DNA of 64,000 bases from CAWDDA01 sp963813345 (GTDB lineage: Bacteria > Acidobacteriota > Blastocatellia > RBC074). Under the pieces are notes generated by a model. It searched no databases and was not told the origin of the DNA. It saw only the letters and a program-made list of their open reading frames with translations. How positions within the stretch are numbered: position 1 is the stretch's first letter; each line of letters begins with the position of its first letter. The DNA lies in contig CAWEYR010000031.1 in the NCBI GenBank assembly GCA_963813345.1, positions 107,972 through 171,971 of the forward strand. The letters are read 5' to 3'. Shown here piece by piece: positions 8,191 through 18,899 of the stretch. A program made the translations under genes and the position numbers.

Positions 8191-11100
8191 ATGATCAGAA
8201 GACTGACATTCCAGTTGATGATTCCCGCGTTTTCACTCGCGCTTCTCTGTGCCATCATTGTGCATGCGCAGAGCACCAGTGGCTCGATTACGGGAACGGT
8301 TAGAGACAACTCTGGGGCGCCGATAACGGACGCCACCGTTACGGTGTCCAATCCTTCGACGAATCTCGTTCGACATCTGACGAGTAACACCTCGGGGGTT
8401 TTCACAGCAGCGCAGCTTCCGCCCGGGATTTACCGTGTTGTTGTCGAGAAGAGCGGCTTCAAGAAGCTCGAGAAGCAAAACGTTGTGTTGAATGCAACGG
8501 ATCTGGTTAACGCCGGGGACTTCACTCTTGATGTCGGAGAAGTAAGTGACACAGTGACGGTCTCGGCCGAAGCCGCGCGGATTGAGATTCAGTCCGAAAC
8601 AGGTGAACGATCCGGTGTCGTTACAGGAAACCAGTTGAAAGATCTGGCAATCAATGGACGCAATTACCATGACTTCCTGAAGACAATGCCGGGTGTCATC
8701 ACTGGAAACGTAAACGCCGGTCAGGTGGCTTCGTCGGTGGGCAGCCTGGGTAGTTTCAGTGTCAACGGCACACGCACTAACCAGAAAGAGCTGACGGTAG
8801 ACGGGTCATCGAACATTGACACGGGCAACAACGTCGACACACATGCTTCACTCAATCCGGACGCGATTGCCGAGGTGAAGGTGCTGACGTCAAACTTCCA
8901 GGCCGAGTATGGTCGCGCGGGCGGCGCGTTTATTTCGGTTGTTTCGAAGTCAGGAACCACGGATTTTCACGGTGGCGCGCGTTACTTTCACCGTCACGAA
9001 GGGATGAATGCGAACAGCTACTTCCGTAATGCGCAGGGACGCCGTCTTGACGGTAGTGAGGTTCAGCCGCGAGTGCTGTATCGCTATAACACTGCAGGCT
9101 ACGAGTTTGGTGGACCTGTCTATCTTCCAGAGAAAGTTTTCGGACCGCTAGCATTCAACCGGGATAAGGACAAGCTTTTCTTTTACTGGAATCAGGAATT
9201 CTATGAGCAACTGGCGCCGGAGGGGACACGCAATATTCAGGTTCCGACATTGCTCGAACGATTGGGGGACTTTTCACAGTCAACGCGACGGTAACGGTGT
9301 CAAAGTCTACATCAAAGATCCTGCTGTTGACTGGTGTCTGCAACGCCACGGATCAGACTGCATGCTTCCGCGATGGCGGTGTGGTGAATAAGATCCCGGC
9401 GAACCGGTTTTACAGCAGCGGGCAGGCGATTCTGAATCTCTATCCGCGACCCAACGTCTTTGGCAATTCAGCGTTCAACTATACATCAGCCGTGTCGACG
9501 CAGTACCCGCGTCGTGAAGACATACTTCGCGTTGACTGGAATATTACCCAGCGGACGCGTTTGTCGGTCCGCTACACGAATAACAAAGAGGACCGCCTGC
9601 TGGCTTATGGAAGTTTCGCGAGCGACCTTAACTTTCCACTTGCGCCGATCTCGTTTCCGAGGCCGGGACGCAATGGGGTCCTGACGCTGACACATCAGTT
9701 CAGCCCGACTCTGACGAACGAGTTCATTTTTGGTCCAAGCAGCAACTTCATTGATTTGCGCCCGTCCGGAGATGCAGCGCTCGCGAGCGCAAACGGAATC
9801 AATGTGCCCAAGCTCTTTCCGAACGTCGGATTCGGCTATGTACCTAACTTTCGTTATGGGGGCATTCAAAACCAGACATTCCCGTTTACAAACTATAACG
9901 GCCTGCCGTTTATCAATCAAAACCACACATTCAACTTCATCGACAACATCTCAAAGATTGTGGGTTCGCACAACATCAAGGCAGGGTTCTACGCTCAGCG
10001 AAGCCGCAAGGACCAAACCGTCTTCGCGCGGACCGACGGCGACATTGATTTTGCCAACAACACGAATCACCCGTTGAATACGCAGCATCCTTACTCGAAT
10101 GCATTGCTCGGCATATACAACACCTACATTCAGGCCAAGTAACTTTGTGAAGGGGCTGTACCGTTACTGGAATGTGGAGGGCTACGTTCAGGATAACTGG
10201 AAAGTAACACGAAAACTGACGCTCGATTACGGCCTCCGTGTTTCCTGGTACGAGCCTCAGTATGACAGACTTTTGCAGACCGGCTCATTTAACCCATCCC
10301 AGTACGACCAATCACGGAAAGTCAGACTCTACTTTCCTGTCTGCCTGAACAATGCGAATCCGTGCGCCAGTGGGGCAGCGCGCAGAGCGGTTGATCCCGC
10401 GCTTCTCGTGCCCGGGTTCATTCCGACACTTAACAACACACAGCCCGTGAACTACATCGGGGCGGTCGTTCTTGGCAGCGGAGATCTTGCAAACGGCATA
10501 GGCCAGGCAAGCAAGGGTTATCCACGGGGTGGTTACGACGATCGCGGAGCGCAATGGGGCCCGCGGTTCGGCTTTGCTTATGATTTAACGGGCGATGGGA
10601 AGACCGTCATGCGGGGTGGCGCGGGTATGTCTTACGATCGCGTTCAGGGCAACATTGCATTCGACCAGATCGCAAATCCACCTACCGTTCTGCAGCCTCA
10701 ATTGCTCTTTGGCCGGCTCGCCGACCTGACTCCTGGCCAGTCCGGATTGATCGCGCCGTCTGGCGTCGTCGGTTACGCCCTCGAAGGACATGTTCCAACG
10801 ATCTACAGCATGAGCTTTAGCATTCAGCGTGACATCGGATACAGCACTGTTCTTGATGTTGCGTATGTAGGAACGCTCTCGAGGCATCTTTTCCTGGCCC
10901 GCGAGTTGAACGCGATACCGTTCGGCTTTCTGTTCACCCGCGCAGCACAGGATCCGAACTCTGTTTGCCAGGCGGAGTCATCCCCGAATCGGATGCTTCG
11001 ATCGCGCAGGTATACAGGGATGCGGGCTTGAGGTTCGATGGGACGAAAGCCTTGCCCGCAAATCTGGTCCGGCCGTATCCGGGACTGGCAGGTATCCGGT

Positions 11101-11951
11101 TTGAAGAGAATGTTTCTTCGAGTAACTTCAACTCCTTACAGGTTTCAGTTAACAGGCGTTTCTCACGAGGTTTTGCCTACAGCGTTGCTTATACCTGGTC
11201 GAAGGTGCTTGGAACGGCGGCGGGCGATGGCAGCTTTGTCAATCCGTATAACACGCGGTTGTATGATTACCGGCTGCTTGACTTCGACCGCGCACACGCT
11301 TTTGTGGCGACGTACATCTACGAGCTGCCGAAGTTTTCGAAGTACGTCGGCAACAATTGGTTTACGCGCGGGGTGCTTGATGGCTGGCAGATCTCGGGAA
11401 TCACGTCACTCATTAGCGGCAATCCATTTGAGCTCGGAGTTGGAATTGCCGGCGTCAATGCAAACCAGCGGATTACGGGTTCGTGGACAGAACCACCACG
11501 ATATCGATTGAAGGGTGATCCGGAGATGGGGCCAAACGGCCTTCTGATCAACCCCGACGCATTCATCATTCCGGAGATCGGGAGCCTTGGCCTCGGCGAG
11601 CGGACCTACCTGCGGAACCCGGGAATCAACAACACCGACCTTTCAATCTTCAAGAATTTCGCATTTGGCGAGGGAAAATACCTCCAGTTGCGACTCGAGG
11701 CATTCAATGTATTCAACCACACTCAGTTTTCAGGCATAAACGCCGGGACGAACATCTCGGTGCCGCGCGCTGACGGTGGTTTTGATACTGGCAATGCGAT
11801 CTTCGCGAATTACAATAGGGCTGTGATTACCAACAATCTGAGAGTCGGGTCAGTGGAAGGATCGAATATCCCGCTTGGGCAGCGGTTTGGTGAATACAAT
11901 GGTGCGCGCGATCCACGCATCCTTCAACTCGCAGTTAAGATCAACTTTTAG
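8191..11951 (+). CDS. Oar-like TonB-dependent receptor with carboxypeptidase regulatory domain (frameshifted)
   Basis: This is one gene of about 1250 codons broken by at least four frameshifts, near 9276, 9325, 10138 and 10965-10980. Across the breaks the protein text continues smoothly: GDFSQ to RDGNGVKVYIKDPA to TGVCNATDQTACF; NTYIQA to SNFVKGLYRYWNVEGY; GFLFTRAAQDP to GGVIPESDASIAQVY. Domains are a signal peptide, a carboxypeptidase-regulatory-like fold (STSGSITGTVRDNSGAPITD), a plug (INGRNYHDFL, VNGTRTNQKELTVDG) and a beta-barrel ending in LAVKINF. It is an outer-membrane importer for large ligands energised by TonB. The GGAGG at about 8181 is well spaced from the ATG. With the GH51 genes downstream it probably imports arabinan-type oligosaccharides. 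Confidence 0.88.
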
Positions 11952-11957
11952 TGAGAC

Positions 11958-13146
11958 GTGACGAACGCTCGACCGCCTTCAGGCGGAATCTCCAAAACGA
12001 GGATTCCACGATTCTGCCTGAAGGCGGTGCAACATGTCTTTGTTATTTCCCTGGCTCTCGCACTTTACGCACCCGCAGCATTTCCACAGCAGCCCAGTTT
12101 CGATCGCGCGAGGGAACTTTCTCAGAAGGGCGATTGGAACGAAGCAGTAAAAGAGTACCGGGCTCTGCTCGAAATCGCTCCCAGATAACGCAATGGCCCG
12201 CGCGAACCTTGGCGCCGCGCTGGCACAGCTTCGAAAGTACGATGAAGCTATTGCGGAATATGAGAAAGCGTTGCGCCTCAATCCTCAACTGACTCCAGTT
12301 GTGCTCAACCTTGGTATCGCACATTTTCGTGCGGGTCAGTTCGCGCGAGCGGTGGAGGTGCTTGAGCGATATCCGGAGACTGAGCTTCGCAGCTCGCAGG
12401 CACGACAGCTCGTTGGTATGTCACTCGTCGAACTCGGCCGCGACAGGGAAGCGCTTCGGTACCTCGAACCGCTACAGGCATCGAATACCCTGGAGCCCGC
12501 GGCCCTCTACAGCCTCGGTCTCGCTTACTTGCACTTACGGCGAACTGAGGTCAGCGACGTAGTACGGCTCCTCGCTGCGAAACCGGCGAGCGCGGCGCTT
12601 TCGAATCTACTGCAGGGGCAGGTCCATCTCGAGCGTCTGGAATTTGAGAAGGCGGCTGCCGAACTTGAGAAGGCCTCCAGCCTCTCGAAGGAGCTGCCGC
12701 GTCAATCCTTCCTGCTGGGGCTGGCGTATTTGAAGCTCGGTCGAACGGAAGAGGCGAGGCAACAGTTCGAAGCAGAGCTTGCCCGTACATCTGACGACTT
12801 TCTTACTTTGTACTATCTTGCGAGTGCTCTCGAGCGTGAGGGCGACCTGGTTGGGGCAAGGCGTCGCATTGAAGCAGCTCTCGTGGTTGAACCCCAGTCA
12901 TTCGAGGCGTTGAAGCTCGCAGGAAGCGTGCTTCTGAAACAGGGTCACGCGGAAGACGCTGCTCGCAGGCTCGAGCAGGCGCGCGAGCGACAGCCCTCGA
13001 GCTCGGAAGTGCGGTATCTGTTAGCGCGCGCTTATCAGAAACTGGGGCGAAAGGAAGATGCGGCTCGCGAGTTCGCCGAGGCAGACAAGCTCAAAGCGCA
13101 GGAGCGCGAGAAGGAGAGTCAGCGCAAGCCTGAAGATTCCGCCTGA
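11958..13146 (+). CDS. Secreted TPR-repeat protein (one frameshift)
   Basis: The protein has about 395 residues. A hydrophobic export segment (VFVISLALALYAPAAFPQQ) is followed by at least eight tetratricopeptide repeats, for example ANLGAALAQLRKYDEAIAEY followed by EKALRLNPQ. The frame breaks at 12180-12182, where removing one C from CCC joins LLEIAPDNAMARANLG. The start is uncertain: GTG at 11958 or 12027, because a palindromic repeat (11971-12036) covers the region. The TGA at the end also lies inside a repeat. It sits immediately after the TonB receptor and before the first arabinofuranosidase, so it is probably a periplasmic protein-interaction partner of the uptake locus. Confidence 0.8.
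11971..12036. repeat. Palindromic repeat (type A) at the TPR gene start
   Basis: GACCGCCTTCAGGCGGAATC is mirrored by GATTCTGCCTGAAGGCGGTG and then CAACATG. It covers the start region of the TPR gene and may encode its first residues. Confidence 0.65.
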
Positions 13147-13163
13147 AGGCGGTACAACATACC
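13135..13163. repeat. Palindromic repeat (type A) supplying a stop codon
   Basis: GATTCCGCCTGAAGGCGGTA followed by CAACATACC. The TGA of the TPR gene lies inside GCCTGAAGGC. It is 10 bases upstream of the next ATG. Confidence 0.7.
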
Positions 13164-13173
13164 CGGGAAAACG

Positions 13174-14910
13174 ATGAACAACATTCGACGACGTGAATTT
13201 CTCAAAGCTGGTGCGGTTGGAGGCTCTGCCTTGTTACTCACTGGCAGTCACTTCGCGGCAAGGCCATCCGTGCAATCGGCGGACGCGAGGGTCGAGATTC
13301 TTCTCCAGGAGAAGATCGGCCAGATATCGCCGGACATCTATGGCCACTTCGTTGAGCACCTGGGTGGCGTGGTTTACGACGGCATATGGGTAGGCGAGGA
13401 TTCGAAAGTGCCGAATGTTGGTGGCATTCGCAAAGAACTTGTTGAGCATATGCGCCGCATAAAACCTGGTGCTGTCCGATGGCCGGGCGGGTGTTTCGCG
13501 GACAGCTACAACTGGCGTGATGGAATCGGGTCGCGCAAGGATCGCCCGCGGCGAACCAACTTCTGGCGCGACGATCGCGGGCGTCGATCGAACGACGCGT
13601 ATCGAAACCTCGATTCCGGACCTCAGAAATACGAACCGAACTGGTTTGGAACAAATGAGTTCATGCGTTTCTGCAAACTGATCGGAGCGCAACCATATTT
13701 TGCGGCCAATGTGCGCAGCCTGCCTGCCAAAGACTTCTATGAATGGGTCGAGTACTGCAATGCGCCGGCGGGAGCGACGACTCTTTCTGATATGCGCGCA
13801 ACGGCTGGCGACCGCGACCCGTTCGGCGTCAAGTTCTGGGGAATCGGCAATGAATCGTGGGGCTGCGGCGGCAGATTCACGCCGGAAGAATACTCGCAGG
13901 AGTTCCGTCGATTCATATCATTCGTGCCGCGCTTCGGCGTCGACCTCAAGTTCATTGGAGCGGGGCCTAACAGCGGTGACATCAACTGGACGCGCGGCTT
14001 CTTTACAAATATGGCGGCAAAGGGCGCGAATCAGTTGAATTCACTCTATGGCTGGGCGCTTCACTATTACGCGAACACGACAGGAAGCGGTGATGCCCTT
14101 CAGTACACGACTGATGAATGGTACGAGCTGATCGCGCGTTCAGACCGTATGGAGTCGCTGATAGAGCAGCATTGGGCAGTGATGGGTGAGACCGATCCTC
14201 AGCACCGCGTCAAGCTGATCGTTGATGAGTGGGGCGCGTGGCATGCACAACATCCGAGCGTGCCGGCGGGATTTCTGTTTGGCTATCCCGGCACAATGCG
14301 AGACGCGCTGATCGCAGGACTTAACCTTGATACATTCAACCGCCACGCTGATAAGGTTGTGATGGCGAATGTGGCGCAACTGATAAACACCATCCATTCG
14401 CTCTTTCTTGCTTACGAAGATAAGTTTATCGTGACACCCAATTTTCACGTCTTCGAAATGTACGCCGCGCATCAAGGTGGCGAGGCAGTGCGGACGATCT
14501 TTTCGGCTCCCGGAGTGAGCTTCAAGATGAGCCCGCCAAACTTTCCCCCAGGCGCAGCCGCGGCGGCGCAGCAGCGTGGTCCGGGCGCGCCTCCCGCGCC
14601 TCCGACAAATGGAACTTTGTGGGGTCTCGAAGGCTCAGCGTCACTGAAGGGGAAACAGCTGACATTGACGGCAGTCAATCCGCACGCTACCGAAGGGAGA
14701 GATGCTGAGATTGTAGTGCGTGGCGCGCAGGTTCAGTCAGCGAAATCAACCATTCTCTCCTCGAGTGACATTCACGCTCATAACAGCTTTGAGAATCCAC
14801 GAGCTTTGAACCCGGCAACAGCAACTGCACAGGTGAAAAGTGGCTCCGGCGCGTTTGTGTTTCGTTTTCCTCCCGCATCGGTCACGCGCCTCGATCTAAC
14901 ATTGGTATAG
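13174..14910 (+). CDS. GH51 alpha-L-arabinofuranosidase, Tat-exported
   Basis: The protein has 578 residues. The N-terminus RRREFLKAGAVGGSALLLTG is a twin-arginine signal, so a folded enzyme is sent to the periplasm. The GH51 catalytic barrel follows: the general acid/base is E227 in GIGNESWGCGG and the nucleophile is E352 in LIVDEWGAWH. GRVRWPGG-type sugar-site text appears as VRWPGGCFADSYNWRDGIG. A C-terminal beta-sandwich carries an Ala/Gln/Pro-rich insert (GAAAAAQQRGPGAPPAPP, about residues 465-482) not usual in the family. The enzyme releases terminal arabinofuranose from arabinan or arabinoxylan. It is the first of three GH51 genes in a row, all on the plus strand. Confidence 0.9.
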   Translation: MNNIRRREFLKAGAVGGSALLLTGSHFAARPSVQSADARVEILLQEKIGQISPDIYGHFVEHLGGVVYDGIWVGEDSKVPNVGGIRKELVEHMRRIKPGAVRWPGGCFADSYNWRDGIGSRKDRPRRTNFWRDDRGRRSNDAYRNLDSGPQKYEPNWFGTNEFMRFCKLIGAQPYFAANVRSLPAKDFYEWVEYCNAPAGATTLSDMRATAGDRDPFGVKFWGIGNESWGCGGRFTPEEYSQEFRRFISFVPRFGVDLKFIGAGPNSGDINWTRGFFTNMAAKGANQLNSLYGWALHYYANTTGSGDALQYTTDEWYELIARSDRMESLIEQHWAVMGETDPQHRVKLIVDEWGAWHAQHPSVPAGFLFGYPGTMRDALIAGLNLDTFNRHADKVVMANVAQLINTIHSLFLAYEDKFIVTPNFHVFEMYAAHQGGEAVRTIFSAPGVSFKMSPPNFPPGAAAAAQQRGPGAPPAPPTNGTLWGLEGSASLKGKQLTLTAVNPHATEGRDAEIVVRGAQVQSAKSTILSSSDIHAHNSFENPRALNPATATAQVKSGSGAFVFRFPPASVTRLDLTLV

Positions 14911-14940
14911 GTACGTTGTACCGCCTTCAGGCGGAATCTT
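14910..14940. repeat. Palindromic repeat (type A)
   Basis: GGTACGTTGTACCGCCTTCA followed by GGCGGAATCTT, beginning at the last base of the stop codon of the first GH51 gene. Present in nearly identical form at 32610-32640. Confidence 0.75.
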
Positions 14941-14953
14941 CCGAGACATCAAG

Positions 14954-16910
14954 ATGACGCGGAAACTACTACTCGTTTTTCTCCTCTCTACGCTCGCATT
15001 CTCACAGGAGTCACCTATTACGATCACAGTGAAGGTTGATCGCCCAGGTGCGGCGATTGCTCCGACGATGTTCGGCCTCTTTTTTGAGGACATAAATTTC
15101 GCTGCCGATGGCGGACTTTATCCTGAGCGCATCAAGAACCGCTCGTTTGAGTTCGCAGTATCCGCTCATGGGGTGGAAGCGCGTCGACAGGGGCGGAGCG
15201 AAAGGGTCTCTTCAGATTTACGATCTCGGGTCTCAACTCACTCGCCCGAACTCGCATTACTTGCGCATTCGAGCAGAGACTGCGGGTTTCGGTGTGACCA
15301 ATGAAGGCTTTCGCGGTATCGGCGTCGAAAAGGGAGCCGAGTACACGTTTACGATTCAGGCCCGAGCTGTTGCCGGGACGAGTGGAGCGCTGAGGCTGAA
15401 GGTTGAGCTCGAAGACGCCGATAACAGAAAGCTGAGCGAGGCGACGGTTGGTGATTTGAGTGGAGACTGGAGACATTATCGCGCCGTGATTCGCGCCACT
15501 GATACTGCATACAAGGCACGCCTGAACATACTGCTTGAGAGTCCAGGATCGGTGGATGTGGATCTCGTCTCTCTTTATCCGAAAGACACCTGGAAAGGAC
15601 GCGCAAACGGGTTGCGTACTGATCTCGCGAAATTGCTCGGTGACATGAAACCGGGATTCCTGCGCTTCCCAGGTGGTTGCATAGTTGAAGGCAGGCATCT
15701 CGAGACGCGTTATCAATGGAAGACTACGATCGGTGATTTGACTGATCGCCGGCTGATAGTAAACCGTTGGAACAACGAATTCAGACACAAACCTGCTCCC
15801 GACTACTATCAGTCATTCGGGCTTGGATACTTTGAATACTTTCTCCTGAGTGAAGACATCGGTGCTGAACCGCTACCGATTCTCAATTGCGGAATGGCCT
15901 GCCAGTTCAATTCTGCTGAGCTCGTGCCTCTTGACCAGCTCGATCATTTCATTCAGGACGCGCTCGATCTGATCGAATTTGCAAATGGCGCAGTCACGAG
16001 CGCGAATGGGGACGGAAGCGCGCGGCGATGGGTCATCCGGCACCGTTCAACCTGAAGATGATTGGAATCGGCAATGAACAGTGGGGGCCGCAATACGTTG
16101 AGCGCTACGAACGGTTTGCTAAGGAACTCAAAGCGAAGCATCCGGAGATCAGACTGATTTCGAGTGCGGGTCCGGCGGCGGGCGACGAGAGATTCCACTA
16201 TCTTTGGGGAAAGATGCGTGAGCTCAAGGCCGACCTGGTTGATGAACACTACTATATGCCTCCAAAGTGGTTCCTCGACAATTCGCGACGTTATGACAGC
16301 TATCCGCGCACGGGGCCGAAAGTGTTTGCGGGCGAGTATGCGGCACAGAGCGTTGGTGTAGCTCGTCCCGAAAACAAGAACAACTGGGAGTGCGCGCTCG
16401 CTGAAGCTGCATTCATCACCGGGCTCGAGCGCAATGCCGACGTCGTGGTGATGTCATCGTACGCGCCCCTGTTCGGTCATGTAGATGCGTGGCAGTGGAC
16501 ACCGAATCTGATCTGGTTCGACAATCTTCGATCTTACGGTACACCGAGCTATTACGTTCAGAAGATGTTCGCAACCAATCGCGGCTCGCGTGTGCTGCCG
16601 GTTGAGAATGCGTCGCAGGGACTTTATGCAAGCGCTTCGGTCGACGATCGAACGGGCGAAGTAATTCTCAAGCTGGTGAACTCAGATTCAACGAACTAAG
16701 GACGTGCGCATCGTACTTGCAGGCGCCACGCGAGTAAGCCAGACCGGCAAAGCAATTGTCCTCGCAAGCTCGGACCTCAAGGCAGAGAACAGTCTTGAAG
16801 AGCCTTCGAAGGTTGCGCCTGTCGAACAAGAGTTTGCAGCTGGTTCGGGCGAGTTCGTATCAAAACTGGCCCCCACATCGTTTACTGTTTTGCGAATTCA
16901 GGTACGGTGA
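14954..16910 (+). CDS. GH51 alpha-L-arabinofuranosidase with N-terminal carbohydrate-binding region (frameshifted)
   Basis: One gene of about 650 codons with three frameshifts, near 15150, 16015-16030 and 16695. Joined text is continuous: KNRSFEF to YPLMGWKRVDRGGAKGSLQ; IEFANG to MGHPAPFNLKMIGIGNEQWG; KLVNSDSTN to KDVRIVLAGATRVSQTGKA. Domain order: signal peptide, GH51 start (MFGLFFEDINFAADGG), a CBM-like beta-sandwich (GVEKGAEYTFTIQARAV), then the barrel with acid/base Glu in GIGNEQWG and nucleophile Glu in VFAGEYAAQS, then the C-terminal sandwich. This longer architecture matches the second GH51 subfamily and differs from its two neighbours, suggesting complementary linkage preference. Confidence 0.88.
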
Positions 16911-16921
16911 AATTGAAAGAA

Positions 16922-17077
16922 GGTACGTTGTACCGCCCCCTGGGAGCGCCGGTCTCCAGACCGGCTACGAGCCGCGAAGCGTGCGAGACTTCATCACAAG
17001 GACTCTCCACGACTCGCACGCTTCGCGGCTCGTAGCCGGTCTGGAGACCGGCGCTCCCAAGGGCGGTACAACATACC
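16922..17077. repeat. Long palindromic repeat (hairpin type B)
   Basis: GGTACGTTGTACCGCC at the left is mirrored by GGCGGTACAACATACC at the right. Inner arms GGGAGCGCCGGTCTCCAGAC and GAGCCGCGAAGCGTGCGAG are mirrored almost perfectly around about 17000. It lies between the second and third GH51 genes and could form a very stable mRNA stem. Confidence 0.9.
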
Positions 17078-17090
17078 TAATGGAGCAGAC

Positions 17091-18650
17091 GTGACCAAAA
17101 AGCAAACCATATCCCGCCGAAGTTTTACGACCGCGTTGATTGCAGTGCCGTTTGTCGCGCGCGCTCAGGAAGGGCCCTTGCGCGCGCGCGTGAAGATCGA
17201 TACAGAGCGCACGATCGGTGAGATCGACCCGAAGATTTTCGGCAATTTTATTGAACATCTCGGACGCTGTATCGATGGTGGCATCTTTGAAGAGGGTTCG
17301 CCGCTCTCAGACTCAAACGGGTTCCGGCGTGACGTCATGGATGCGGTCAAGAAGCTCAATGTCACGCTTCTTCGCTGGCCCGGAGGCAACTTTGTTTCAA
17401 ATTATCACTGGAGAGACGGCATAGGTCCGAGAGACAAACGGCCACGACGGCTCGAGATGGCGTGGGGCACGGTTGAGACCAACCGGTTTGGAACTCACGA
17501 GTTTCTCCAGTATGCAGAAATGTTGAAGACCGAGCCGTACGTTTGCGTCAATCTCGGTACTGGAAGCTGGACTGATGCACAGCAGTGGGTCGAATACATC
17601 AATTCACGGCAGGACACTGCAATGACGCGACTGCGTGCCGAGAACGGACGGAAAGATCCCTGGAAGGTCACCTACTGGGGTCTCGGCAACGAAATGGATG
17701 GACCGTGGCAGATGGGCCATCGGAGTGCGGATGACTACGGTAAATTCGCGCTCGAAGCGGCAAAGCTTATGAAATGGACCGATCCGAACATCAAGCTGAT
17801 TGCTGCCGGGTCGTCACATTTTGCGCAGGGTATTGACTGGATCGGGTGGAACCGGACGGTGCTCGAGCATCTGAAACGACACATCGACTACCTGGCAATC
17901 CATCTGTATGTCGGCAATCGCGAGAATGATTACTACGAATTCGTGGCGAGCTCGCGCGATCTTGACGATCGTATACAGACAACCGAAGGCCTCATCAATG
18001 CTGCGATGTCGGACGAGCCGCGCAACAGGCGTCTTTACATTGCGTGGGACGAATGGAACGTGTGGTACCGGGCCCGAGGGTCGCAGCAGCGTGGCCGGAA
18101 TATCCTCGAAGAGCGATACAATCTCGAAGATGCACTTGTCGTCGCGACGTTTCTGAATTCGTTTATCAATCACGCTCACATCATCAAGATGGCGAACATG
18201 GCTCAGCTTGTGAACGTGATTGCGCCAATTTTTACAAACGAGAAGGGTCTGTTTCTTCAGACGATCTTTCATCCGCTTCAGCTGATCGCAAACAATACAA
18301 AAGGAATGGCACTGGATCTCTTTCTGGAGAGCCCGAAATACGAAAGCAAGCGATTCGGACTTGTTCCCTACCTGGATGTATCAGCCGGCTATGACGCCGG
18401 GGCGCTTGTCTTGAACGTCGTCAACCGTCACCGCGATCAGCCAATCGAAGTCGAATTCGATTTGCAGGAGAAACAGTTCACCGGTCCAGTGGAAGTGATC
18501 GAAGTTAATGGTCCCGACATAAAAGCTGAGAATGATTTCGGAGTGTCCAAAGTGGGGCAGGTCACGCAATCAGCGAAGGCCGAAGGACGCAAGCTTCGTT
18601 ACCGCGTACCGCCGCACTCTTTCACGATGCTCAAGACAAAGCTTGCCTGA
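17091..18650 (+). CDS. GH51 alpha-L-arabinofuranosidase, Tat-exported
   Basis: The protein has 519 residues and starts with GTG. SRRSFTTALIAVPFVARAQ is a short twin-arginine signal. The GH51 barrel shows FGNFIEHLGRCIDGGIFEEG, RWPGGNFVSNYHWRDGIGPR, the acid/base Glu in GLGNEMDGPWQ near residue 200 and nucleophile E321 in AWDEWNVWYR. A C-terminal beta-sandwich ends in VPPHSFTMLKTKLA. The length matches typical bacterial AbfA enzymes. It removes alpha-L-arabinofuranosyl residues. It is intact, unlike the upstream paralogue. It is followed by about 250 bases of non-coding sequence and a second TonB receptor. Confidence 0.9.
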   Translation: MTKKQTISRRSFTTALIAVPFVARAQEGPLRARVKIDTERTIGEIDPKIFGNFIEHLGRCIDGGIFEEGSPLSDSNGFRRDVMDAVKKLNVTLLRWPGGNFVSNYHWRDGIGPRDKRPRRLEMAWGTVETNRFGTHEFLQYAEMLKTEPYVCVNLGTGSWTDAQQWVEYINSRQDTAMTRLRAENGRKDPWKVTYWGLGNEMDGPWQMGHRSADDYGKFALEAAKLMKWTDPNIKLIAAGSSHFAQGIDWIGWNRTVLEHLKRHIDYLAIHLYVGNRENDYYEFVASSRDLDDRIQTTEGLINAAMSDEPRNRRLYIAWDEWNVWYRARGSQQRGRNILEERYNLEDALVVATFLNSFINHAHIIKMANMAQLVNVIAPIFTNEKGLFLQTIFHPLQLIANNTKGMALDLFLESPKYESKRFGLVPYLDVSAGYDAGALVLNVVNRHRDQPIEVEFDLQEKQFTGPVEVIEVNGPDIKAENDFGVSKVGQVTQSAKAEGRKLRYRVPPHSFTMLKTKLA

Positions 18651-18899
18651 ATTTTGTTTTCTTCGTTTCCTTCTGTTGAAAAAAACTAACAAACGACCGG
18701 GAAAGTACGGTCTACGGATTTTTGAATAAACTGCAAGAAGTTGTACGGACCATAGGATGGTTAAGCCCTGTCACGGGCAGTTAACTCTCTATTTACTATA
18801 GTTTCACTTGGTTGGCCTTTGAGTTGCGTCAAGTTGCAAACGAGGGGACGCCGGATTCACGATTGTGATTTTTGTTACTAACTCAGGGAGGTCACTGTG

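Noticed and set aside
1266..17077. Repeated palindromes considered as a CRISPR array
   Set aside because: Copies are kilobases apart with genes between them, lack regular spacers and have no cas1/cas2 nearby; the Cas4-like gene alone is not evidence.
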